Assembly (NCBI RefSeq): GCF_003025595.1
Contig: NZ_PYMI01000002.1
Location: 558,001 to 622,000 of the forward strand
Reading direction: 5' to 3'
DNA: 64,000 bases
Origin: Photobacterium ganghwense
Lineage (GTDB): Bacteria; Pseudomonadota; Gammaproteobacteria; Enterobacterales; Vibrionaceae
The position numbers were made by a program, and so were the translations under genes. The notes under the pieces were generated by a model that worked only from the letters and a program-made list of their open reading frames with translations, ran no database searches and was not told the DNA's origin. Within the stretch, counting starts at the first letter, position 1; every line of letters starts with the position of its first letter. Below are positions 17,027 to 26,259 of this stretch, one piece after another.

Positions 17027-18214
17027 TTATTCTGAGGGGCTTGAACGGATAACGGGCTCTGAGAGTGTTTGTTTTCGCAGCATTTTCATCGCTGGACGCT
17101 CAATACAGTGATAGCTCACCGTGGAAACCGAGAACGTCAGCACCAAAAACAGACCTATCGCCATTACGGCCAGCACGATACTTTGCTGGGCGTACCACCA
17201 GGTGAGGAGGTCTGGTGCGAGTTGTTGTAAGGCTTCAACGCCGATTAACAGTAAGACGGTATGCCACAGGTACATCGAGTAGGAGATATCGCCAAGATAT
17301 TGTGTGACGCGATTGTTGAGTAACCGGAAACCAACGCTGTTTCGGGGAGTTTGCCTTGCTCCGGTAATGACCAAAGCTGCGAAGAGAATATAGACCGCAA
17401 TCAGGCTGGGTATACTGGTTGAATGATGCAGGACTAGTGCGATACAACCCAGCAGAACGGCTAATACCCAGTCCCGGTTGAGATGGCGCTGAACCCTTGC
17501 CGACAGAGGCAGTGAAGCGAGCCAGATGCCAAGTACAAAGCCACACATCCCCCGCAGAAACGCTACGACACCACCGGTGATATCCAAATTGCCTTTGTGC
17601 TCAATCAATCCGTAGATCACCAGTAAAACCAAGCCGGGTAGCCACAGTGTCTTCTTCGCAGAACGATTCAGCAAGGGAACGATCAGCGGGAAAATCAGGT
17701 AGCAAAGCCATTCGATACTCAGTGACCATGAGGAGATGTTCCAGCTGAGCATGCTTTCCGTGAGGCCCTGTAACAGCAATATATTGGGAAGAATGGCATC
17801 AGCCCGATTAAACGGCCCGCTAAAAGCGGGGATGTCTTTTAGCCCCCAGCTTTCCAGCAACATACCGCCATAAAACCCAATTTGATGGTGGTATTTAACC
17901 AGTTCCCAGATGAGCAAGACCACAAAGGTAATGAAAAACAGCGGATAAATCCGGCTAAAACGCAGCCATACAAAGTGCCGCCATTGAGAAAACGTGCATG
18001 GGCGAGAAAACTGCTCACGATACACGTGCAGCATCACAAAGCCACTCAAAATGAAAAACAGATCGACCCAGGCATAGCCATTTTCGATGAACTGTGTCTG
18101 ACTGGCGAGAAGGGGCTGCCACTGAGGGAACAGTATGAGTCGAGCATGAAATAAAACGACAATCAGAGCCGCGATACCACGCAGAGGCGTCAAGATGGGG
18201 AGCGAGCGAACCAT
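17027..18214 (-). CDS. Membrane acyltransferase 3 (OafA/YrhL type)
   Basis: A 395-residue integral membrane protein with about ten hydrophobic helices. It has the acyltransferase-3 signatures: LRGIAALIVVLFHARL at the first helix with the conserved His, FFILSGFVMLH (~53-63) and WSLSIEWLCYLIFP (~164-177). Such enzymes O-acetylate or otherwise acylate surface polysaccharides, lipids or antibiotics. No polysaccharide genes are nearby, so the acceptor is unknown. It is a single gene, divergent from the pilin at 18583. Confidence 0.88.
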   Translation of the reverse strand: MVRSLPILTPLRGIAALIVVLFHARLILFPQWQPLLASQTQFIENGYAWVDLFFILSGFVMLHVYREQFSRPCTFSQWRHFVWLRFSRIYPLFFITFVVLLIWELVKYHHQIGFYGGMLLESWGLKDIPAFSGPFNRADAILPNILLLQGLTESMLSWNISSWSLSIEWLCYLIFPLIVPLLNRSAKKTLWLPGLVLLVIYGLIEHKGNLDITGGVVAFLRGMCGFVLGIWLASLPLSARVQRHLNRDWVLAVLLGCIALVLHHSTSIPSLIAVYILFAALVITGARQTPRNSVGFRLLNNRVTQYLGDISYSMYLWHTVLLLIGVEALQQLAPDLLTWWYAQQSIVLAVMAIGLFLVLTFSVSTVSYHCIERPAMKMLRKQTLSEPVIRSSPSE

Positions 18215-18582
18215 GAAGAGATCCTTCTGTCAGTGTGCCACATAGCGCGGTTGAAAAGGCACCTCTGAACGTGAGCAGAGTGAGCGTTGACGATATTTGG
18301 AATGGTGGCAACGGAATGACGGATTCTTATCATTTTGGTCTGGAAATCATAGTAAAAACGTCAAGATTCGAACGCCAATGCACAGACTTTTATTGTTATT
18401 TCATGAATTACAACCAAGGCTTGAAGCTAAACGACACGAGCAAGGAATCGCACACGTAATTTGTGAAACAATCTTTTACAACTGTCTGTTTGGGCAGAGT
18501 GGATCCATACGCATCCGCACAATGTTTCTTCGGGGACGCGAATATACTTTCTCTCACGATTCCAACATAAAAAGAAGTGCGT
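18215..18582. other. Divergent intergenic region, acyltransferase / pilin
   Basis: These 368 bases separate two divergent genes and should contain both promoters. No gene, strong hairpin or recognised operator was seen. The pilin ribosome-binding site AAGAAG is at its right end. Confidence 0.5.
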
Positions 18583-19059
18583 ATGAAAGTTCGTGGTTTT
18601 ACATTAATAGAAATGGTGGTGGTGATTGTTATATTGGGAATACTCTCAGTCACAGCGTATCCAAAATTTATGTCGCTCCAGAGCGATAGCCGGAAAGCAA
18701 CATTGCAAGCCATGAAAGGGGCCATCAACAGTGCAAATGGCATGGTTTATGGTAAAGCAACGCTGGCGGGTGTTGAAAACCAGAAAGATGCCATATTGCC
18801 TCTCTATGCCGGTGATACAGCACCCCTTCCGGTGAAGTACGGCTATCCTGCTTGGTCTTCGGACAGCATGAAACGCCTTGTTACCTTGGATGATGATGAG
18901 TGGACGACTTATACCCTGGGCGGCAATGAATACCGAATTGGCCTGAAGGGGTATTATCGTGATGCTTTTCCGCAAGAAAGTGGTATTCGACAGTGTTTCA
19001 TCGGCGTTTCGTTTATGGAAAAAGCACCCGTAGTAAAAATATATGATCGGGACTGCTGA
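18583..19059 (+). CDS. MSHA-type type IV pilin-like protein
   Basis: A 158-residue prepilin with a short basic leader and the type IV cleavage motif MKVRG^FTLIEM (G5/F6, Glu at mature position 5), followed by a hydrophobic assembly helix (VVVIVILGILSVTAYP). The C-terminus carries a two-cysteine loop (RQCFIG...DRDC) typical of MSHA-like pilins. I chose the ATG at 18583, preceded by AAGAAG, over a GTG two codons upstream. The gene stands alone, without assembly ATPase or platform genes, so it must use machinery encoded elsewhere. It is related to the pilins at 15974 and 47122. Confidence 0.88.
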   Translation: MKVRGFTLIEMVVVIVILGILSVTAYPKFMSLQSDSRKATLQAMKGAINSANGMVYGKATLAGVENQKDAILPLYAGDTAPLPVKYGYPAWSSDSMKRLVTLDDDEWTTYTLGGNEYRIGLKGYYRDAFPQESGIRQCFIGVSFMEKAPVVKIYDRDC

Positions 19060-19134
19060 TTTCTCTGATTCTTAATACATAAACAGACGTGATAAACTGC
19101 TGTCATTATTAATTGTTGTCATCACAAAAAGCTC

Positions 19135-19232
19135 TCATTGTTAATACCAGTCATTGTTAATAGCAGTCATCGTTAATACCTATTATTGTTAAAAACAGCC
19201 ATCGTTAATAACTGGCATTGTTCAAAATAGTG
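19135..19232. repeat. Degenerate 16-bp repeat array, about 6 copies
   Basis: Units follow the consensus TCATTGTTAATARCAG. The first two copies differ at one or two positions and the later four diverge progressively (for example CCATCGTTAATAACTGG, 17 bp). The array is intergenic and older-looking than the perfect arrays elsewhere in the window. Confidence 0.75.
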
Positions 19233-19332
19233 TCATGACGAATGTATGGCTGTTATTGACTTACATATCGAGCGAATGGTTGTTTGTTTTAACGTTATTT
19301 GTGAAAGATGGTTATCATAAAACTGTAAACCA

Positions 19333-19397
19333 ACCGACCTGGCTAAATGATTCGAGGGCTGCTTCTCTGTGGGACGAAAGCCATTTGGCAGGTCGGT
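19333..19397. other. Imperfect long stem-loop in intergenic DNA
   Basis: ACCGACCTGGCTAAATG (19333-19349) pairs with CATTTGGCAGGTCGGT (19382-19397) with one bulge and one G-U pair, around a loop of about 32 bases. There is no U-tract. It could be a structured RNA or a small palindromic element. Confidence 0.45.
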
Positions 19398-20088
19398 GTC
19401 GTGGACTGTTTCCCTTTTACTGTCTTCGGAAAACAATGGCCTCATTGTTTGGTGATTATTTAGTCAGGCTACATTTTTTCTTGAGTCCCAAAAGGGAATA
19501 TTGGCTCCACTTATTTGTCATTTTGCCTAACTTTTTGTCTAATTCAGTATAAATGCCTATTTATATGGGTTTTCTTCATTTTTGGCTTTCTGTAAGCAAT
19601 AAATTGCCATCATACTCAGATCACACTTTTCTATATTTGTGATCCATTGCCAATATTTACAACTTTATCGGTAAAAATATTTGCTGATAAAGTCAGCAAT
19701 AACGTGCTTGCAACTTATTATCATTATCTTCTCTATTTTCTCAAACAGTTCTGCAATAACAATGCCTTGAAGGTATTATCCTTTGTTTTTAAATGGTTTT
19801 TTAATTGACCATTATCTCATTTATGAAACGTAAGATTTCATTTAGAGCTAGTGAGCTTCCTTTTTAAGATCCGCATAATGCGCTGCTTGTAACAATTTGT
19901 TTCTAAATGTAACCGTAATGATTGTGTGGATAAGAGAGTGTTTCTGCTCTGTTTGCCAGGCAGCAATTTCGCTACACCGGGAACAATTGTGCAATGCTCA
20001 ACACCTAAAACGCTTATTAGAACTAACAGCAACAGCCTGAAAGTGCCGACTTTTGTATAGGAATGTTGCAAAACAATCGAGAAAGTAA

Positions 20089-21027
20089 ATGGAAGCCTCA
20101 AGATATAAAAACATCTTGTCGAGGGTAGGGTTGTTTACGGCAATTTTACTGCTCTCCGGGTGTAAATCTGCGCTGCTGGATCCTAAAGGGGTTGTTGGCG
20201 TTCAGGAAAAGGAGCTGATCATTACAGCTTTGCTCCTGATGCTAATTGTCGTCATCCCAGTGATCCTGATGACAATCTATTTTGCCTACAAGTACCGTTC
20301 TGATAACACCCAGGAAGAATACGCGCCGGAATGGGCCCACTCGACCAAAATCGAAGTCGTGGTGTGGACAATTCCAATCATCATTATCGCTATTCTGGGT
20401 GTGATCACCTGGCGTTCTACGCACGAATTGGAACCATCCAAACCACTCGTGAGTGATGTGAAGCCGGTTGAGATCCAGGTGGTGTCACTGGACTGGAAAT
20501 GGCTGTTCATTTATCCGGAACAGAACATCGCCACAGTGAACTATGTCGCCTTCCCGAAAGATGTACCGGTGAACTTCAAAATCACGTCTGACAACATCAT
20601 GAACTCCTTCTTTATCCCACGTTTAGGAAGTCAGATCTATGCCATGCCTGGCATGGTGACGCGCCTTCACCTGATTGCGAACCATGAGGGTGAGTATAAG
20701 GGGATTGCAGCCAGCTATAGCGGTGAAGGTTTCTCCCACATGAAGTTTAAGGCGGTTGCCCTGTCAGATCGTGACAGCTTTAACCAGTGGGTTGAGCAGG
20801 TGAAAGCGGAGCCACAGGTGATTCGTGACTTCAGCGACTACCGTACACTGGCGAAGCCAAGTATTGATGCACCTGTTACCTACTTCTCAGAAGTTCCGCA
20901 CACCCTGTTCTCCGACATTGTGACCCAATTCGAGGGTGGCATGCACTCGCCGATGTCTGAGGAAGGCCATATGGCCCATGGTGAGATGCACCACGGTCAA
21001 ATGCACATGGCTGAACACGAAGGTTAA
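20089..21027 (+). CDS. cyoA: Cytochrome bo3 ubiquinol oxidase subunit II
   Basis: A 312-residue subunit II with a lipoprotein signal (lipobox LSGC, C25), two transmembrane helices (~45-67 and ~85-105) and a periplasmic cupredoxin-like domain. The Cu-A ligand cysteines of cytochrome c oxidases are absent, as expected for a quinol oxidase. The His/Met-rich tail ([14 protein letters not shown]) is unusual and could bind metal. It is the first gene of the operon cyoABCDE, which encodes the proton-pumping oxidase that reduces oxygen to water with ubiquinol. Confidence 0.96.
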   Translation: MEASRYKNILSRVGLFTAILLLSGCKSALLDPKGVVGVQEKELIITALLLMLIVVIPVILMTIYFAYKYRSDNTQEEYAPEWAHSTKIEVVVWTIPIIIIAILGVITWRSTHELEPSKPLVSDVKPVEIQVVSLDWKWLFIYPEQNIATVNYVAFPKDVPVNFKITSDNIMNSFFIPRLGSQIYAMPGMVTRLHLIANHEGEYKGIAASYSGEGFSHMKFKAVALSDRDSFNQWVEQVKAEPQVIRDFSDYRTLAKPSIDAPVTYFSEVPHTLFSDIVTQFEGGMHSPMSEEGHMAHGEMHHGQMHMAEHEG

Positions 21028-21034
21028 TGAAATT

Positions 21035-23074
21035 ATGTTTGGAAGACTAACGTTAGAGTCCATTCCTTACCATGAGCCCATCATTATGGTGACGCTTGGG
21101 GTGATCGCTCTGGTCGGTATCGCTGTTGCAGCGATGATCACCCGCGCTGGGAAATGGCAATACCTCTGGAATGAGTGGTTTACTTCCGTAGACCACAAGA
21201 AAATCGGTTTTATGTACATCGCTGTGGCGATGATTATGCTGCTGCGCGGCTTTGCGGATGCCGTAATGATGCGAAGCCAGCAGCTGTTTTCTGCTGCGGG
21301 TGAAGCCGGTTACCTGCCACCGCATCACTACGATCAGATCTTTACCGCGCACGGCGTGATCATGATCTTCTTCGTAGCCATGCCGCTGATCATCGGTCTG
21401 ATGAATATCATCGTTCCGCTGCAGATTGGTGCGCGTGATGTGGCGTTCCCGTTCCTGAACAACCTGAGCTTCTGGCTGTTTGTTGTGGGTGTGATCCTGA
21501 CCAACATGTCACTGGCTGTGGGTGAATTCGGTCGTACCGGTTGGCTGGCGTACCCGCCGCTGTCCGGCATTGACGCGAGCCCGGGGGTAGGGGTCGATTA
21601 CTGGATCTGGGCACTGCAGATCTCTGGTGTGGGTACCACGCTGTCTGGTGTGAACTTCTTTACCACCATTCTGCGTATGCGTACGCCGTCGATGCCTCTG
21701 ATGAAGATGCCGGTATTTACCTGGGCGTCTCTGTGCTCGAACATCCTGATCATTATCTCGTTCCCGATTCTGACCGTGACCATCGCGTTGCTGACGCTGG
21801 ACCGTTACGTTGGTACACACTTCTTCACCAATGACATGGGTGGCAACATGATGATGTATGTCAACCTGATTTGGGCATGGGGTCACCCGGAAGTGTACAT
21901 TCTGGTGCTGCCGGTATTCGGTGTGTTCTCAGAAGTAACGGCAACGTTTGCACGTAAGAAGCTGTTTGGTTACACCTCACTGGTTTGGGCAACGATTGTT
22001 ATCACCATTCTGGCGTTCGTGGTATGGCTGCACCACTTCTTTACCATGGGCGGCGGCGCGAATGTAAACGCCTTCTTCGGTATTGCGACCATGATTATCT
22101 CTATCCCGACCGGGGTGAAGATCTTCAACTGGCTGTTTACCATGTACAAAGGCCGAATCACGTTCACCACGCCAATGCTGTGGACCATCGGCTTCCTGAT
22201 TTCCTTCTCTATCGGCGGGATGACAGGCGTACTGATGGCGGTTCCGGGGGCAGACTTTGTACTGCATAACTCAGTGTTCCTGATCGCGCACTTCCACAAC
22301 GTCATCATCGGTGGTGTGGTATTCGGTTGTTTCGCGGGCCTGACTTACTGGTTCCCGAAAATGACGGGTTACACCCTGAATGAAACCTGGGGTAAGCGCG
22401 CATTCTGGTGCTGGATCATCGGCTTCATTCTGGCGTTTGTTCCACTGTACGCACTGGGCTTCATGGGCATGACCCGTCGTCTGAGCCAGGATATCAACCC
22501 TGAGTTCTTCCCACTTCTGGCTGTGGCTGCTTGTGGTACGGCTGTTATTGCTGCGGGTGTACTGTGTCAGTTCATCCAGATCTTCGTGAGTATCCGTGAC
22601 CGTCACCAGAATGTTGACCTGAGCGGTGACCCATGGGATGGCCGTACTCTTGAGTGGGCAACGTCTTCACCACCGCCGTTCTACAACTTTGCCGTGCTGC
22701 CAAAAGGCGACGAGCTGGATGCTTTCTGGTACCAGAAAGAGCGCGGCGAGCACAACAAAGATCAGGAAGCAGAATATCAGCCTATCCATATGCCGAAAAA
22801 CACCCCAACCGGGATGTATGTTTCAGCATGGTCTCTGGTGTTTGGTTTCGCCATGATTTGGTACATCTGGTGGCTGGCAGCGATCGGCTTTGTAGGCATG
22901 ATCGTGACTTGTATTCGCCACAGCTTCAACGAAGACGTGGACTACTACGTGACAGTTGAAGAAATCAAAGCGATTGAAGCAGCGCACAAAGCGAAGCTGA
23001 AGCAAGCGAAAGGGCAAGTGACGTCCGGTAACGAAGATAACGACGATGATCTGGAGGTGACGTATGCAAACTAA
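21035..23074 (+). CDS. cyoB: Cytochrome bo3 ubiquinol oxidase subunit I
   Basis: A 679-residue catalytic subunit with about 15 transmembrane helices. Visible are the low-spin heme ligand segment [15 protein letters not shown], the Cu-B/Tyr motif [10 protein letters not shown], the HH pair in WLHHFFTMG, and the heme ligand segment [10 protein letters not shown]. The K- and D-channel regions look intact. The ATG at 21035 follows the cyoA stop by seven bases; in-frame upstream starts lie inside cyoA and are rejected. The end overlaps cyoC by 11 bases. Confidence 0.97.
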   Translation: MFGRLTLESIPYHEPIIMVTLGVIALVGIAVAAMITRAGKWQYLWNEWFTSVDHKKIGFMYIAVAMIMLLRGFADAVMMRSQQLFSAAGEAGYLPPHHYDQIFTAHGVIMIFFVAMPLIIGLMNIIVPLQIGARDVAFPFLNNLSFWLFVVGVILTNMSLAVGEFGRTGWLAYPPLSGIDASPGVGVDYWIWALQISGVGTTLSGVNFFTTILRMRTPSMPLMKMPVFTWASLCSNILIIISFPILTVTIALLTLDRYVGTHFFTNDMGGNMMMYVNLIWAWGHPEVYILVLPVFGVFSEVTATFARKKLFGYTSLVWATIVITILAFVVWLHHFFTMGGGANVNAFFGIATMIISIPTGVKIFNWLFTMYKGRITFTTPMLWTIGFLISFSIGGMTGVLMAVPGADFVLHNSVFLIAHFHNVIIGGVVFGCFAGLTYWFPKMTGYTLNETWGKRAFWCWIIGFILAFVPLYALGFMGMTRRLSQDINPEFFPLLAVAACGTAVIAAGVLCQFIQIFVSIRDRHQNVDLSGDPWDGRTLEWATSSPPPFYNFAVLPKGDELDAFWYQKERGEHNKDQEAEYQPIHMPKNTPTGMYVSAWSLVFGFAMIWYIWWLAAIGFVGMIVTCIRHSFNEDVDYYVTVEEIKAIEAAHKAKLKQAKGQVTSGNEDNDDDLEVTYAN

Positions 23075-23666
23075 TGCCATTTCGCATGATCATGGTCATG
23101 ATCACCACGACACGGCAGGTAACAAGCTGTTTGGCTTCTGGATTTACCTGATGAGTGACTGCATTTTGTTTGCAAGCCTGTTTGCAACTTATGCAGTATT
23201 GGTCACCGGCACTGCCGGTGGCCCAGGCGGTAAAGACATTTTCGAGCTGCCGTTCGTATTTACTGAAACCATGATGCTGCTGTTCAGTAGTATCACTTTC
23301 GGCTTCGGTATCATTGCGATGAAGCGCAAAGATATTGCTGGTCTGAAACGCTGGATGGGGATTACCTTCCTGCTGGGCCTTGGCTTTATCATCATGGAAA
23401 TCTACGAGTTCCATCACCTGATTGAAGAAGGCTTTGGTCCTCAGCGCAGTGCTTTCCTGTCAGCGTTCTTTGCGCTGGTTGGTACCCACGGTCTGCACGT
23501 GACCTTTGGCCTGATTTGGCTGGCGGTGTGTTACTGGCAGCTGAACACTAAAGGCCTGAACGAGATGATGGAAACCCGTTTCCACTGTCTGAGCCTGTTC
23601 TGGCACTTCCTGGACATCGTCTGGATTTGTGTATTCACCATTGTGTATCTGCTGGGGGTAATGTAA
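23064..23666 (+). CDS. cyoC: Cytochrome bo3 ubiquinol oxidase subunit III
   Basis: A 200-residue, five-helix membrane protein of the heme-copper oxidase subunit III family. It has [18 protein letters not shown] in the first helix and the [15 protein letters not shown] motif late in the protein. The N-terminal tail is His/Asp-rich (HDHGHDHHD), a common feature in this family. The start overlaps the end of cyoB and the stop overlaps the cyoD start by one base. Confidence 0.96.
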   Translation: MQTNAISHDHGHDHHDTAGNKLFGFWIYLMSDCILFASLFATYAVLVTGTAGGPGGKDIFELPFVFTETMMLLFSSITFGFGIIAMKRKDIAGLKRWMGITFLLGLGFIIMEIYEFHHLIEEGFGPQRSAFLSAFFALVGTHGLHVTFGLIWLAVCYWQLNTKGLNEMMETRFHCLSLFWHFLDIVWICVFTIVYLLGVM

Positions 23667-23980
23667 TGAGCCAACAACACGCTGATACCGGAGTACAGGA
23701 TTACATCAAAGGCTTCGTTGCTTCACTGATCCTGACGATTATTCCGTTTTACTTCGTGGCGACGCAGAGCCTGCCAGACACCATTACCTACGCGCTGATG
23801 TTTGGCTGTGCCATTGTTCAGCTGGTGGTGCATCTGGTGTACTTCCTGCACATGGAAATTCGCACTGAAGATGGCCAGTGGAACATGATTTCCCTGGTGT
23901 TTACTGCCCTTGTGGTATTTATCGTGATTGCCGGTTCCATCTGGATTATGTGGAACCTGAACGTCAATATGATGATGTAG
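23666..23980 (+). CDS. cyoD: Cytochrome bo3 ubiquinol oxidase subunit IV
   Basis: A 104-residue protein with three transmembrane helices. It has the subunit IV signature VQLVVHLVYFLHM and an N-terminal region like YIKGFVASLILTIIPF. I chose the ATG that overlaps the cyoC stop (TAATG); an earlier in-frame start lies within cyoC. The role is assembly and stability of the Cu-B site in subunit I. Confidence 0.95.
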   Translation: MSQQHADTGVQDYIKGFVASLILTIIPFYFVATQSLPDTITYALMFGCAIVQLVVHLVYFLHMEIRTEDGQWNMISLVFTALVVFIVIAGSIWIMWNLNVNMMM

Positions 23981-23986
23981 GGCGTC

Positions 23987-24853
23987 ATGATCAAAAGCTA
24001 CATTTCCATTACCAAGCCGGGCATCATCATTGGTAACCTGATTTCTGTGGCGGCGGGGTTTTTCCTCGCTGCCAAAACAGAAGCAGCCAGTGCCTCGTTG
24101 CTGGCTTACACCCTGTTGGGTGTGGCCTGTGTGATTGCCTCCGGCTGTGTGGTGAACAATATTTTTGATCGTGATATCGACAGCAAAATGGACCGTACCC
24201 GTAACCGGGTACTGGTTCAGGATGGGTTGAATATCGATCATGTGTTCATCTACGCGGTTGCGTTGCTGCTGGGCGGTACGGCAGTGCTGTACCGTATGGC
24301 AAACCCGTTGTCGGCAGTCGTTGTACTGCTGGGTTACGTGTTTTACGTGTTCTTTTACACCATGTGGTACAAACGTACGTCGGTGTACGGCACACTGGTG
24401 GGCAGTGTATCCGGCGCAGTACCGCCCTTGGTTGGTTACCTGGCGGTGACAAACTACATCAGCCTGGATGCGGTGCTGTTGTTTGCGCTGTTCTGCCTGT
24501 GGCAAATGCCGCATTCCTATGCGATTGCCATGTTCCGTATGCAAGACTACCGCGAGGCCGGCATCCCGGTTCTGCCGGTGGTGGAAGGCATCAACAAGGC
24601 ACGCAAGCACATGCAAGCTTATGTGGTGGCCTTCAGCGTTGTCGCGTTGGGCTTGTTCCTGCTGGGCAACGGTGGGGTTGAGTACCTGGCGGTCGCTTCG
24701 GCTGTCTGCCTGATGTGGACCCGAGTGACATTCCGCAAAATGACGGCTGACAATTATGTTGATTGGTCGAAAGCGGTATTCAAAACGTCACTGCTGGTGG
24801 TAATGGGAATTAGCACCGTGCTGGGTGTCGAGCTGATTCCGCTGACAATCTGA
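23987..24853 (+). CDS. cyoE: Protoheme IX farnesyltransferase (heme O synthase)
   Basis: A 288-residue UbiA-superfamily prenyltransferase with about nine helices. The aspartate-rich motif NNIFDRDIDSKMDRTRNR (~56-73) binds Mg-farnesyl diphosphate; a second polar loop follows (LPVVEGINKARKHM). It converts heme B to the heme O needed by subunit I. It begins six bases after cyoD and closes the operon before a strong terminator. Confidence 0.96.
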   Translation: MIKSYISITKPGIIIGNLISVAAGFFLAAKTEAASASLLAYTLLGVACVIASGCVVNNIFDRDIDSKMDRTRNRVLVQDGLNIDHVFIYAVALLLGGTAVLYRMANPLSAVVVLLGYVFYVFFYTMWYKRTSVYGTLVGSVSGAVPPLVGYLAVTNYISLDAVLLFALFCLWQMPHSYAIAMFRMQDYREAGIPVLPVVEGINKARKHMQAYVVAFSVVALGLFLLGNGGVEYLAVASAVCLMWTRVTFRKMTADNYVDWSKAVFKTSLLVVMGISTVLGVELIPLTI

Positions 24854-24905
24854 CCCGGCGCAAAGTAACAAACTTGGCTCAATGAAAAGGCATCCTTCGG
24901 GATGC
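24846..24905. repeat. Direct repeat copy A (cyoE 3' end plus terminator)
   Basis: About 60 bases starting AATCTGACCCGGCG and ending in the terminator GGCATCC stem recur, with roughly 80-85% identity by eye, at 25922-25980 in the same orientation. The two copies flank the PaiB-like gene and the ferredoxin fragment. Confidence 0.75.
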
Positions 24906-24913
24906 CTTTTTTT
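24885..24913 (+). terminator. Rho-independent terminator of cyoABCDE
   Basis: An 11-bp stem, AAAAGGCATCC / GGATGCCTTTT, has a TTCG tetraloop and is followed by a T-run. A degenerate copy of this segment is found near 25950. Confidence 0.95.
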
Positions 24914-24940
24914 GTTCCTTTGTATCAACATGTGTTGAGG

Positions 24941-24994
24941 CATGCTCCTTTGATGAAGCGTGCTCCTTTGATAAAGCATGCCCCTTTGAAGATG
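24941..24994. repeat. 18-bp imperfect tandem repeat, 3 copies
   Basis: The copies CATGCTCCTTTGATGAAG, CGTGCTCCTTTGATAAAG and CATGCCCCTTTGAAGATG lie directly after the cyo terminator. It is non-coding. Confidence 0.8.
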
Positions 24995-25070
24995 CTTAAC
25001 GGCTACCATCTGGCGAACCCAGCACTCCGTTCGCCTGTCGTAACGTTGTGCTTTTGGATACTGAGCAGGC

Positions 25071-25721
25071 TTAAGGGCTGTCTGGCTTATCAAAGTGTTC
25101 AGTAACACAACCAGCCATCGTACTCGCCACCTCAGAGGATTCCATTCTCAACCCTTTGACCACGCCTTGATTATCTTCCTTGTTTTTATTCTGGCTGACT
25201 TTCCAGGTTCCTTGTAACGCGGTGATTTCGACTTCAATCCCGATGATTCCCCTCAGTTGGCGAGCGATGAAATCGTCAGGCGCATCAGCGATCTTCCAGG
25301 GTTCTTTTCGTCCCGATTCGTTTCGGTTGGTGAGTTCATTCAGATGTGAAAGAATCCAGTTTTCGTCATGGTGAAGTGTGATCTTGCCGCGGGCATGGAC
25401 AACAACATAGTTCCACGTCGGTACGACTTTATCGTGCTCCTCTTTTGATGGATACCATGACGGCGTAATGTAGTGATGAGGTCCTTGAAACATGACAAGT
25501 ACCGGGATTGTGTCGTCCAGCTTCTTTCCTATTGGGTTGCCGCGTGCCACATGTCCACGCAGGATTCCTCGCTCAGATAATTCAGGATGAATGACCATGG
25601 GAAGATGATCGGCGATGATTTCACCTTCTTGCATGGAGACCAAACTCGCAAAGGGATTCATGCGAATCATTTCCTGCAAAACGGCTATACGTTCTTCGCG
25701 AAAAATGGATGGTTGAAACAT
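25071..25721 (-). CDS. PaiB-like FMN-binding split-barrel regulator
   Basis: A 216-residue protein of the FMN-binding negative transcriptional regulator family (PaiB). Typical segments are FREERIAVLQEMIRMNPFASLV at the start (partly shown), ADHLPMVI, LRGHVARGNP, VLVMFQGPHHYITPSWY (~77-93) and VPTWNYVVVHARG. The family binds FMN; in Bacillus, PaiB affects sporulation and protease genes, but a general function is unsettled. AGGAG precedes the ATG. It sits between the two copies of the cyoE-terminator repeat, as if it had been brought in with them. Confidence 0.85.
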   Translation of the reverse strand: MFQPSIFREERIAVLQEMIRMNPFASLVSMQEGEIIADHLPMVIHPELSERGILRGHVARGNPIGKKLDDTIPVLVMFQGPHHYITPSWYPSKEEHDKVVPTWNYVVVHARGKITLHHDENWILSHLNELTNRNESGRKEPWKIADAPDDFIARQLRGIIGIEVEITALQGTWKVSQNKNKEDNQGVVKGLRMESSEVASTMAGCVTEHFDKPDSP

Positions 25722-25801
25722 GCCTCAGCTCCTTTTCGGCAACTTAATTGATTTGAATTTATCCTGTTATATTCCCAGCTCGACGTTCCCTTTAGGGCGG
25801 G

Positions 25802-25924
25802 CGCAACACCGGAGGTCTTGTTTTCAGACACCGGTTTTAATGATTCCTCGCTATATTCAACATAGCCTTCACGTAGCTCGCAAATACAGATCCCACATAT
25901 GCCTGAACGGCGGCCTGGCTTTAA
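25802..25924 (-). pseudogene. Fragment of a 2Fe-2S ferredoxin-like domain
   Basis: On the minus strand, about 40 codons read GRRSGICGICICELREGYVE followed by YSEESLKPVSE. This resembles the plant-type ferredoxin cluster loop (C-R-x-G-x-C-G-x-C ... G.VEY), but the first cluster cysteine is replaced and the C-terminal cysteine is missing. Its upstream end falls exactly at the start of repeat copy B. It is most likely a remnant of the C-terminal domain of an oxidoreductase such as an NADH:HCP reductase (inference). Confidence 0.35.
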
Positions 25925-25980
25925 TCTGACCCGGCGAAAAGCAACAAACTTCAGTGAAAAGGCATCCTCTAAGGATGTTG
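25922..25980. repeat. Direct repeat copy B (degenerate cyoE terminator)
   Basis: TAATCTGACCCGGCG at the start and GTGAAAAGGCATCC in the middle match copy A at 24846-24905, with a small deletion. The hairpin is degenerate here (GGCATCCTCTAAGGATGTTG), so it probably no longer terminates well. Confidence 0.7.
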
Positions 25981-26259
25981 TGTTGTTCGTTGGGGGTATT
26001 GGCAACACTCAACACGGTTTTGGACAAAAATGAGTCAGTGATTTTGCTAAATTAGTATTTAACGGATAATCAGAGATATGGCAAATCCTCTTATCCTTTG
26101 GCCAAATCAACTCATCCACAACACCTCATGTAATGCAACCATGCGCTTTGCAGACATAATAGTGGCTAATTTCACTTAACCACAGTGTTTAGGTGTTTTG
26201 GGGATGTTCTCAAGTTAAAGGATTATGCCTCTGATAGACAGAGGCTTAGTTGTTAGAGG

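Larger units (their letters stand above)
19060..20088. other. Long intergenic region upstream of cyoABCDE
   Basis: A 1029-base gap. The left part contains a degenerate 16-bp repeat array (19135-19232) and an imperfect long stem-loop (19333-19397). The rest is AT-rich and should contain the cyo promoter and its redox or oxygen regulation sites, but none was recognised. A 105-codon frame at 19235-19552 runs through the stem-loop and is not considered real. Confidence 0.5.
25722..26259. other. Intergenic junction before the accessory region
   Basis: This 538-base segment holds a decayed ferredoxin-like fragment (25802-25924, minus strand), the second copy of the cyoE-terminator repeat (25922-25980), and about 250 AT-rich bases with no recognised content. 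It looks like a recombination junction. Confidence 0.5.

Noticed and set aside
19235..19552. 105-codon frame in the cyo upstream gap
   Set aside because: It runs through an imperfect stem-loop, has no ribosome-binding site and shows no domain-like content.
23723..24616. 297-codon frame opposite cyoD/cyoE
   Set aside because: It is antisense to well-supported cyo genes and His/Gln-rich, as expected for a shadow frame of membrane-protein codons.
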